This document shows, piece after piece, positions 51,547 to 64,000 of a stretch of DNA of 64,000 bases; within the stretch, counting starts at the first letter, position 1; every line of letters begins with the position of its first letter. Both the position numbers and the translations under genes were made by a program. The DNA is from Trochalopteron elliotii. Its lineage: Eukaryota > Chordata > Aves > Passeriformes > Leiothrichidae. The stretch covers positions 3,001,071 to 3,065,070 of the forward strand of contig JANPWX010000215.1 in NCBI GenBank assembly GCA_024734555.1, in the 5' to 3' direction. The notes beneath the pieces were generated by a model, which was not told the DNA's origin, made no database searches, and was given only the letters and a program-made list of their open reading frames with translations.

Positions 51547-53734
51547 CTGGGGAAGAAAGAAGAAAAACAGGGTTATACCTTGAGCTAGTTCAGTTCCAAC
51601 TATTTGAAATGCCTGATTTATCTCTATATATAACTTCCAGACCTGCACTACTTAATCTAAGATGAAAGGAAAATACCTGGGTTTTTTTATGAATGATGTT
51701 CCACATGCAGTAGACCAATCTACGTGTAATCATTTTTCCACAAATAACTTTAATTATACACAAAAAACCATTAAAAAACACATGTAATAAAATACATGTC
51801 AATATGCAATCTTACTTTTTAAGTGTGGGATTTATTGCTTGCTGTTGAGGAAGAATTTAAAAGTTGGAAAGAACATTCATGCTGACAGACCAAGCTGTTG
51901 CCTATTATTGAGATATAAGCCATATCTTTACGTGCTTTATTTATACATCTAATTAAGCTGTACCCTTTTATCACAGGACAGTACCTAATTTCCAAACAAC
52001 CATGGTGAACAAAAGTATAAAGTTAATAACACAAGAAAAGGTCTAAAAAGATGAACTAGCATTCTAATTTGTTAATTAATTGTTAATAGAATGGACTCAA
52101 ATATCGAAAAGACTATTTAAAACACTTTGTAATACTGCTCTAAAGCCACCCGTTTTGATTTCTTTGATATAGAACTACGAATCACCTTAAATGAGACAAC
52201 CTTAAAGTAGATTATGTCTGCAATTTTCTCTAATTCAAGTCTAAATTAGAGAAGACATTTTATGAATGTATGCTATGCTCAAAGCTAATTGAAAGCAATT
52301 ATCAAAGTGGCATTTTGTCTGTGACTTTAAGATACATTGTAAGATAATAAATGATTCTCATTATGTAATAAAAAGGTCACATCTTGCCTTTGGGCTAGTG
52401 ACGTTAGGAGTTTTTCAAAAGCAATCCGAGACATTTTCTTTAGTGAACTACGACTAATACAAGAACCATCACTTATTAAATATCAGTTGTCACCTGCATA
52501 GTACCCACATCAGAGATGGGTATTTCTTTCAAAAAGAAACACCACCTCATTAAAACTGGAAAAATATATCTCTTAAAGTGCATACCTGACATTTTCAAGT
52601 TAAAATGAATATCTTTCACTTGTCATTCACTAATAGTAAATGAAACAAAAAAATGTATGTCACGTGGAGAGGCTCATTAAAATATAGATCAGGACATTTC
52701 TTGGGGTGGAAATTTACTTTACCATGTAAGAAGACAGAAACATAAAAATCTCAACAGAGTGTGTGTCTTGGTTTAACTCTATTCTTTACTTTATTCTCCA
52801 AATGCTCATTTTCATGCCACCTTAGTTCATTAACTCCAAATTTCATGTGGGACCTCTTTTTGTCAACACTATTCATTAGTATCGAATGAAGCATATGGGA
52901 GGTTCTTGGCAATGTAGATTACTTTCCCATGGATAATAACTCTGGCTTTCAAAGACTGGCACCAATATATTTTCTCACAACAAATTCTGCTTCAGGCATC
53001 ACTTTGGAAGCCAAATTGGTAGTTGGGGTAAACTGGCATTATTCTATTGATGTCAGTACCAGCTGATGATCTGGTCCTGGAAAATTGCCTAATTTTGTAA
53101 CTTTCACATGCTTCATAAGACATACTTTGGGGATCAGGAGCAGTGATGATACCAACCTGATCCTGAGGATCATGACATGAAGTAACCCTACGACTGGTGG
53201 GAGTGAATTTTTCAAGTCATAAAGGGTTAGCTTATTGCAATATTTGGCCATGATATGGCAGTAGGAATGCCTTTAAGTTTCCTTTCTGAGGGAAAACAGT
53301 AATTCCATCTTAAAGTGAATAAAAGAGCAAAGCTCAAAAGATGGCTTTAGTATGAAGGGGTGAGGTAATCCTGAGACCCTGTACAGATTGCGTGTCAGGC
53401 TGGGGCTGTTCAATGCTGTTCAGGATGAATGCAATTACATACTGAATAAATGTTTATCATTTGTAATGTTCTTTCTTGGCTTGAGCCATCTGTTTCAGAG
53501 ACCACGACCTCTTCAGTATGTTGCTTCCCATCAGCTGAGATCAGCTAACATGCCTGAACATGATTAACCACTACCATGCGTGGGGATGAGTCCTATATGC
53601 CTTTCTCCAAGATGTGTTTTCAACCATTACAGACAGGCACAATTTCAATGGTGGAAAATATATTTTACATAATGAAAATGCTACAATAAAGTGTAAATTT
53701 AAAGTATATTTTTTTACTTAGTCGTGGTAGTGTC

Positions 53735-53806
53735 TGTTAACGCTACCATGTTAGTGGTATGTTAGTGGCATTAATTAGTAATGCACTAACTAGTGCATTG
53801 GTTAAC
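53735..53806. repeat. Overlapping inverted-repeat cluster
   Basis: GTTAGTGGCATTA (53761-53773) pairs with TAATGCACTAAC (53779-53790) except for one bulged base, around the loop ATTAG. AATGCACTA (53780-53788) pairs exactly with TAGTGCATT (53791-53799). A TGTTAGTGG motif is also duplicated directly, and GTTAAC sits at both outer edges. The hairpins are mutually exclusive. Confidence 0.65.
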
Positions 53807-54641
53807 AATGATAACCATCAATTCCTTATCTTCCTACCCTAAAAAAATTAAATAAATTGAAACATCTTATTTTTGGCTGATGAAAAGAGATCAGTATGTT
53901 TCTGAACCATTGCAGTATTTTGCCTGAAGAAGGCTAATTTTGTCTTTCTCAAGACTCTCAGGCACTGCATTTCTGCCCTGGTCTCTCACTTCTGCTTCTG
54001 TTCTCATACTGGCAGCACTGCCAGAGTCGGAGCTGTGAGTTTGGGTGACAAGTGACAGTGCTCACTTCGAGATGGGAATAAGCACTGAGGATCTCAAGCA
54101 GAGAAATAGTGTTGTAGGTCAAAGTAGGGCTGAACACTGAAAGTGCTCTATGGGAGGACAAAAAGACAGAGTGACAGAGAGATCTTTACTTAGAAGCAAC
54201 TGGGACTTTGTTAAGTTAAAAATTCCTACTTACAGCTCTACAGAGATTCTGTGTGTGTGCAGAGGGAGTGTCTAAAGACTAACATTTACCATTCAGTTTC
54301 TTTTCCATTCAGCAAGCATCTTCATGTCTTTTTTAGTAGAAACACAGTTATAAAAGTTTTAAGTAAGATCCTTCTTTAAAATTTTTAATGTTTCCTAGAT
54401 TTACCTGTGAGTCACATAAACACATGCACATGAGAAAAAGAAATTGCACAGACAAAAATCCAAAAAACTAAAATCCTAACCTAATGTATTTTTAGGAACT
54501 GATGATATACACACTCAGAGAAATTACTATGGAATTCTGGAAAACAATTTTTGAGATCACTTATTTATTGAAAATATGTAATAACCTGAGGGAAATACAG
54601 AGAACATTTTAAACATAAATTGAGTGCCTGAATTGCTGCTG

Positions 54642-54851
54642 GAAAAAAAAGAAAAGAAACCCCAACCAACAAAAAAAGCACTCCAAAAAGAACAACCCTC
54701 TTCCCCTAAACCAACATCAACCAAAAAAAAAACCAACCAACCAACCAAACAAAAAAAACCCACAAAAAAACAAAAAACCCAAACTGAACCAAAAAAACCC
54801 AAAACTAAACCAAACCAACTCCCAACTAAACAAAAAACCAAAACAAAAAAG
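54642..54851. repeat. C/A-rich tract in the DGKB intron
   Basis: About 210 bases of nearly pure A and C on the plus strand, including (CCAA)4 near 54.73 kb and repeated AAAACCCAAA units. In the DGKB transcript (minus strand) it reads as U/G-rich RNA. Open frames on both strands here are compositional artefacts. Confidence 0.88.
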
Positions 54852-55467
54852 AAATTATTTTACATACTTGGCATAAATTTATATTTAAAAATAGACAAAA
54901 TTCAGGAAGCAACAGAATTCCACTTTGGGGCTAAGTATGTAGCCAGCTGAATTGCTAAGATACCATGGATTTTTGTTGTAAGCCTGATCCACAACATTCT
55001 AGGCTAAACTTAAAGTGATGAAGCCAATGAAAAAACTCTTATTCACAAACTGAAGCCAAGACTTCATCCCATGAGAGTTGGTATATTTAATAACCATTTA
55101 TCTAGCTGAAAAATATTGCATTTGCAATTTTGAAATCACCTTTCCAGTATTAGAAAGCATGTCTAGTGATTGTATTTGTGGCAAGGAACACTAGGTTAAA
55201 TTGAAAGAAGGGATGATAATATCTCCCTATATGTCAATAGAAAATTTTCTGATACAGAAGAAACCCTGATTTTTTGATACTAAAAATACTTACAAATGCA
55301 TAAACCAGGCATTTATTTGTTTTAGGAGCAGGTCAGAGTTTCAAAATTCCTTGAAGCCACATTAATACAATGTATCCACTAAATTAAATGCAGTGAGCAT
55401 CAATAGTTTTAGCATGATAACAATATCTTTTAGGTCAGTCAGTTTTGCTTTCATATTCCTTTTCCTG

Positions 55468-55483
55468 CAGCACGTACGTGCTG
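55468..55483. repeat. Perfect 16-bp palindrome with CACGTACGTG core
   Basis: CAGCACGTACGTGCTG is fully self-complementary and contains two CpGs within AT-rich intron sequence. The half-sites CACGT/ACGTG resemble bHLH and bHLH-PAS target cores. GATTACGTTCACG follows directly. Binding is an inference from the motif. Confidence 0.6.
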
Positions 55484-55929
55484 ATTACGTTCACGCTCCT
55501 GACTTCACAGAATGCCTAAACATTTACTATTTACTATTTCAGAAGATATGGTGCTATAAATACAGGTTCTAACATACTGTGCTAACTGACAATAGAAAAC
55601 TGGAAACAGAGCTAATCAGCTCTGCAAATAATATTTCAATTAAGGTTAAAGAACATATTATTGTATCTTAAAGATAGAGGGGGAAAAACCTGCCAGAAAA
55701 AAACCCCAGCCTTATCCAGCTGGATCTTTGAGTTTATGGTCACTTTTTCACATGTTCTCAGCAGGGCTTAGATGTTTGTTGTTTCGATGGTATGGGGGTT
55801 TTCTCAGAGTTTAGATGCCCAAATGCTGCTCCTCTTACAGGAAATGGAGGGATGCAACACCTCTATATCACAGGAGTGACAAATACTTTTATCTTCTTAG
55901 GTGATCAAGAGTCTATGGGGTATATCATG

Positions 55930-56560
55930 TTATGAATCAGAGCAACAGAATGTAAGCACTGCTGAGCAAAATTAAATTGTGACTTGCATCATGTGGCATT
56001 TTGGGCAAAATCGCTTAGATCTAGACTAGTTGTTTTAAAAGCGTTATGCAACACATCTTAAATAAATTTCTAAACAATATTATTGTGCAAAGCGCAATCA
56101 AATCTAATCAGTTTGGCATTAATTAAGCTCTAATAATATACTCTAGTCTCTCTCCTAAGTAGTGTGATCCGTTTCCCCTTCACACAGGTAGATTGGAGAA
56201 CGTTACGGTGTCATCATAATTTTTAAACATACTGAGAAAATGACAGAGCTGCAAAATTAAAATAAATGATTAATGGCATTTTTTTCATGTTTTGTACTAA
56301 TAGGTATCACTGAGGTTTTAAATTAATAGAGCTGTCAGCTCAGGGTTGTTACAGATCCAGTGCAGAACTAAAATGGAAATTATGCATTCCACAGATACCT
56401 AAAGATGACACTTTGGAATATTTTAAATTTTAATTAGTAGGTGCAATTGTTTTTCCCCCTCCTCCCTAAAACCACTGCAAATTAATTGGCAATTACTCAC
56501 AACTAATTCTTTTCTTAACAATCTGAACTGGAAAGAAAAGTGCATTACATGTTAGAGTAT
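55930..56560. promoter_or_regulatory. Candidate conserved non-coding block in the DGKB intron
   Basis: A repeat-free block dense in TAAT/ATTA homeodomain cores (GGCATTAATTAAGC, AATGATTAATGG, AAATTAATTGGCAATTA), with a C/EBP-like TTGTGCAA and TGACAG/CTGTCA sites. That texture is typical of conserved developmental enhancers, but conservation cannot be judged from one sequence. Confidence 0.3.
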
Positions 56561-59500
56561 TTGTCTGGGGTGCAGAAAGCACACATGCAGTAAATTGCTT
56601 TGTCAATTACAAAAACTACTGTTGTGAAATTAAGAAAAAAAATACGCATACATAAACAAAAATAATTAAAAGTGCAGTGCACCTGTGACCACAAAAAATA
56701 ATGCCCAGCTGCAAAATAAAATGTTAAAAACTCAATAAATCAATCTGGCCTTGAAACAGAAATATATGCACACTGCTGCTCAAAAGGGAAAAAAGTGCAG
56801 CATTTTCAGGTAACATCAGAAATCCTCTTTGTGATTGAAAGTGATTGATTCTCATTTCTGGGTTAACTATGTAGTAATTGGCTAACATTCTACTGAAATT
56901 AGCCACCATACCTAGGACCTAGCTCCTGTTTGCTCTAAAGTGGCAGATGCAGTAGTTTGAATTCTCTCATTATAAACGACTGATAAGAAAATACTGGTAC
57001 ACCCAGAGGCATGGAAAGAAGATACTTTACAGACAGAGTCTAGAATACAGCTGCAGCTGCTTCATGTGGTATGTGAGGTATTTGAGACAATGGATCTACA
57101 GAAAAGCAAATCTGAAATTCTCTTTTAGTTTTCTCACATAGCTCTGGCACATAGTGATTATTAATAAAAGCTTGGTTTGGTTTAAGTTCTTGTTTCTCTC
57201 TGGATTTAACTACAGGATAGTAGGATCTCTGTGCTCGTCACATCTCTGGGGACTAAAGGAAAAACTAGAGAAACCACTCACTCGAGACTTATTTTTAAGG
57301 TGCATTCAAATTACAATACTTCGAAATACTAATTTTGAGTAACATTATTCCATTATTTACTCCAAGTAACAGTAAACAATCAGCAAACAATTCTAAAAAT
57401 ACTGTGTCTCAGATATCTGTGAAACTGTGTTTCTGGCAGTCCATTAGGTGAGCTCGGACTGTGGGTTTTTATTTTTGTTTCTTTATTTAAGCAATATTCT
57501 TGCATCTTCTATAGACATTTCTGTCTTCTACTTTTAACCTAGTGTTTCTAGAAGCTTGACACTCTTTCAGATATCATGCCAAGCCAGTCAGGAATAGATG
57601 AAAGAACTGAAATTGCAGTTATTTCTAATTAAGATGGAACATTGTTATAGATTTTTTCAAAACATTGCTAATAATTTATGTAGCTAAATTGAAAGATTAC
57701 TTTTCTTAAAAAAACCCCGATGGCTAAAGCTAGAAGTTTATTGAATTAACTTGAGAGTCTTTGAAGTTTCATTACTATTAATGACCTGTTTGGAGATCAG
57801 GTGAAACCATAGATATCTTTCATGTTGCTATATTTGTCTGGGAGAGCTCTGATAGAATTTCCTCTTCAGCTAATCAGACAAGATGTTTAACATCATATTA
57901 ACATTATCATCTTTCCTTCTCCCAAAGAGTCTTCTATAAAAAAACAGTGAAAACAATACCATTTGATGCTCAGATGCTTCATCTTCTTTTACCAGAGCAG
58001 AGTAACTTTGTTAGACACTGCATTCTGCATATGTTCAACACACTGAATAATTCTGGATGCTGGATTTTTAGACCAAGCCACTCACATTTTTAAGTATGCA
58101 CAGAACCTACAGGAGTGCATACCTGCTCTCATCCAGGGAGGATAGGTTCATAAGCAACGTATCATGAAAGATTTTAAAAGAAACATACAGCTACTTGTTT
58201 ACTCCTAAAATTGATCACAGGAAGGAAAAATCACAGATCACAGCTTCTGGAAAATCACTGCATTATCTACTGCATTCCACAATATTTTCTCAGAGCTCAC
58301 AATATCCTTTTGGAGGAGCGTGGCCTCCATATGCATGGGAAAGGACAGTGCCACCAACTGATGCTATTTGTGTGAAACTTTTTTCCCAATCAGAAAGGAG
58401 AAGCAGCAAAGAGAAACGTGTTGATTCTTTCGACAGGAAGCAAACTTCCAAGCCTGCATGTGCAGGTTGTATCCTACACATAACAGGGATTTGAGGCTGA
58501 ACTTGTTTTCCTGAATAGGTGTAATACAAAAGCAGGAGAATTTTCATCAGGTTGAACTTTATTTCTTGAAAAAATCGTTTGGAAAATACTCTCATTTATA
58601 TCAAAACCTGAAGCAACTCAGAAAAGTACTTTTGAGCTTAAGTACTTGCAACATGGGCAAGAGCTGATTCAATACCTGCTGATTCTATGAATTTCTTTCT
58701 CACTTAGTCTCTGTAATATTTATAGGTCAGTCCTTAAAACTACTGAACTTAGATGACACTGAAGTTCCTAAGATACCAAAAATAAAGTGTGTTATTTCAA
58801 CTTCATAAAAGACAGTTGAAGGGGGAAAGATAGCAGTCTTTTTTTAAAATTTTTTAAAAATATTTTTAACAGCTTTCTGGCTGAAACACCAAAGAATCAA
58901 AGACCTGAGGCTCAGCTGCTGTGTCTCACTGATGTGTGCAACCTAACAAGGTGCAGACCTCTCTCCCCTAAAACTAGTGAGATGGTATATCCAAACACAA
59001 CTATATCCTTTTTCCTTCAAACAACATAGCTAGCAAACTAGTAAGTGCCTTGCCTCAGCATCCTAATGAGAAAAGAGATAGCCTGGGAATCTCTCCCCAT
59101 GTCTGCACAATGCAGGAAGAGCAGCATCTTTATATACAGGCCTCAATTTCTTGTAAGGACTAGAGAAAGAAACTTCCTAACAGGCAAAATAAAAGGAAAG
59201 CCAAATTATCACATGTCCTAGGGAACTAAACTTACTGAGTTCTTTATCAGGCCATGATTATTTTTTTTTTCATTTAAAAATGTGTCGTTATTCATTTGCT
59301 TTCGTTTTGGGAGAACATGGTGGGTTTTCCTCAAAAAAAGACAAACCTCATGATTTTTATTTTGGCCTCCCTAGCTACTTTGCAGAGAATTTCAAGAAAA
59401 AACTCTACTGTCATTAGAATTAGTGGGGAGGAGAGAGGTTGGACCATACGTGTTTTTTACTTTGTAAGATGTAGAAAACAGGTGTGGTACATATACAACG

Positions 59501-59921
59501 ATGCAAGGAGCTACTGCAATAAATACTTACCTCCTCAGCAGAAAAAAAATCCTCAAAAATGAATAAAATAACAAAATATAATATTTCTATACCTAAATTC
59601 ATAGAAGTGTATAGCAAACAGTTCACGTATTTTTTCCTCAAAGGAAACAAGTACATTGAACAGCATGGTTTTCTGCACGCAGCACCAAGTATATTCTTTT
59701 AACAATGGTATAGCAAAAAGAATAGGTCCCTCAGAAAAGTATATGCCATTTCTATCCCCTTTAAAACTGGACAGCTGTAATTATCAGGAGTAATTTACTA
59801 TATCCTCAGGGCAGTAATTGAAATGTAAGAACTGTCTCTTTTTCCAGGTTTGTTCTCAATTGCAGCTTCTGCTAGCATTATCAATCAGATAGCAGGGATT
59901 CTGCACAGAGCAAGCATCAGG

Positions 59922-59940
59922 ACAAAAAAAAAAAAAAAAA
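59922..59940. repeat. A-homopolymer
   Basis: Roughly seventeen consecutive A on the plus strand with no retroposon body attached. Confidence 0.85.
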
Positions 59941-61274
59941 GCACGTTATTGCCAGCAACCTTCCATAAGCTCTCTTCTGTAATCTGGCAACTGAAAAATT
60001 ACATGTCTTTTTCCTGAACAAGTAACTGCTGGGTTCAGTACTGTTGCTCTGCACTGAGCCGTCGTAGTAGAAGAGGTAAAGATAATGATATCTCTGAACT
60101 CCAAAAGGTTTTCTGCAACCAATCTCATAAAATCCCCACTGTTCTGCCTTCACACAGTAGGTGTTCAAATGTTTTTCCTCGCAATGCAGAATCTGAGCAC
60201 TTCCCTAGAGAGTAAGAATTCAGCATCCTTCACACTGTTCAGCTGTACACTATGGTGTATCTGGTAAACATGAACTACCACAACCTTCTTCTGTCATCCT
60301 AACCCATATATTATCAGTTCCACACCTATTAGCACCTTACTAAACATTCCCCCTTGTATTTTTTGTGTAACTTCTAATTCTACCACAGACACAAAGCTAG
60401 TGAAAGGAATCCGGTACCCTTTTTTTGAAAATTACTCTGATTTGTAGTGGGATTTCTTCCTTGTCATAATAGTATTTTGTCATATTTACAAGCTGCAAGG
60501 CTACAGCAATTCATCTACTTAAAAGCACAGGTCTTCTTTAGAGAGCCAAAATTAGTAGAACTGTATATTAAAACATGTTACTAAAATTACACAGGACAAT
60601 AAAGAACTTGGATTTCTTCGGCCTCATGTCTGAATGCTTGGTTAGCCTCTACAATTTATTGGAGAGAGATGAAGATGGCGAGTTCTTTCAGATACACCTT
60701 TTCTTGCCTTGTCTCTCAAGTGTCACTCAAAGACCCTTCTCTGAGAAATCTCCTATCCTAGGTTATCCTAACCTATGCAAACTGATACTTGCCTGCCCTC
60801 ACTTCATATGTGTGGGTACTGAAACAAGGGAATTAATTTCCCTTTTTACCCCTTAAACTGTAAGGACTTAAACACAATAGAAAATCTTACTAAAATTTTA
60901 AGACTAATATTAGTTACTTTATATATGTTAGCATCAAAACAGAGATTGAACTGTCCTCAGCAATAGAGACTCTAAATCTGATACATCATCATAAATAAAT
61001 GATCAAAATGGGTAAAGGGATACTGAGACTGCACTCTTCAAGTACTTTCCAAACTTCTCAAATAGATGTCTTTTTATTCTGTTCTAACCTGTGTTTGAAT
61101 TTGGATTGATAAACTGAAAATGCAGGGTGTACTCAAGTATATAAAAACAGTTTGTGAAGATGTTATTTAAGTAAATTGAGTTAATACTGATGAAAAACAG
61201 TTGTCTTCTAAATAAAAGAGAAATATTTCTATCATTGAAAAAGAAGAGAAAGAAAAATAATCAGTTGCAGTTAC

Positions 61275-61335
61275 CGTGCAAGGAGTTTGCATCCAAGGTT
61301 CTCCATCTATCTGCATAGGCAGAGACTTGCTGGTC
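61275..61335 (-). CDS. DGKB: DGKB penultimate coding exon
   Basis: A 61-bp internal exon on the minus strand. The acceptor is ACCTTTAG before GACCAGC and the donor is ACG before GTAACTGC. It supplies one base to finish an arginine codon begun in the previous exon and then 20 codons, [20 protein letters not shown]. The QIDGEPW motif is a hallmark of the DAGK accessory domain, where it forms part of the C-terminal lobe of the catalytic region. It ends in phase 0 and splices to the 51439-51546 exon. It is too short to stand out as an ORF and was found by following the protein from its neighbours. Confidence 0.95.

Positions 61336-64000
<2,665 letters not shown>

Larger units (their letters stand above)
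51547..61274 (-). other. DGKB: DGKB last intron
   Basis: A 9728-bp intron between the penultimate and last coding exons, with GT at 61273-61274 and AG at 51547-51548 on the minus strand. It contains a C/A-rich tract (54.6-54.85 kb), a 16-bp CpG palindrome at 55.47 kb, a repeat-free homeodomain-motif-rich block at 55.9-56.6 kb and an inverted-repeat cluster at 53.7-53.8 kb. No transposon was recognised in it. The open frames in it, including 58290-58595 on the gene's own strand, have no family resemblance. Confidence 0.9.

Noticed and set aside
54557..54950. Overlapping frames on both strands, one lysine/proline-rich and one hydrophobic
   Set aside because: Both are created by the C/A-rich low-complexity tract, in which stop codons are rare.
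58290..58595. 101-codon minus-strand frame in the DGKB last intron
   Set aside because: No family resemblance; a plus-strand frame of similar length overlaps it. Considered as an alternative terminal exon, but no good acceptor with a matching phase was seen.

Overview
The window is vertebrate nuclear DNA, almost certainly from a bird. The evidence is several CR1 LINE copies, with the ATTCTATGA-type 3' end intact on one and decayed on two, two solo-type LTRs, low repeat density and a compact multi-exon gene. A passerine is my guess from the style of the LTRs, not something the sequence proves. There are no operons, prokaryotic genes or CRISPR arrays, and no CpG island. Most of the window is AT-rich non-coding DNA, and nearly all the open frames are chance ORFs.

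The only protein-coding gene I can support is the 3' end of DGKB (diacylglycerol kinase beta), on the minus strand at the right side. Three exons join in frame: 63051-63171 (121 bp), 61275-61335 (61 bp) and the terminal coding exon 51439-51546 (108 bp, with TAA stop). They encode the last 95 complete residues, covering the end of the diacylglycerol kinase accessory domain and the C-terminal tail. All three have correct AG/GT boundaries and matching phases. The rest of the gene lies beyond base 64000. The 3' UTR runs left from 51438 for an unknown distance. One candidate poly(A) signal lies near 49.88 kb.

Layout: 1-1844 has no recognised features. 1845-2430 is a CR1 3' end (+). 2431-17311 is a gene-free stretch with small simple repeats. 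17312-17600 is an old CR1 fragment (-). 19497-20545 is a longer CR1 (-) that has lost its reverse transcriptase core. 21403-21961 is a solo-type LTR (-) with a near-perfect 5-bp target duplication. 27511-27734 is a C/A-rich tract. 31750-33595 is a CR1 ORF2 relic (+) split by an LTR at 32748-33241, which is flanked by a perfect 6-bp duplication. From 33596 to the DGKB 3' UTR is intergenic, with several perfect inverted repeats and another C/A-rich tract. In vertebrates ETV1 usually lies beyond the DGKB 3' end, but no ETV1 exon was found here.

I found no undescribed multi-gene system. The items most worth checking are the nested LTR-in-CR1 insertion, the adjacent perfect hairpins near 40.4 kb and 37.0 kb, the 16-bp CpG-containing palindrome and homeodomain-motif-rich block in the DGKB intron, and the strand-asymmetric C/A tracts.
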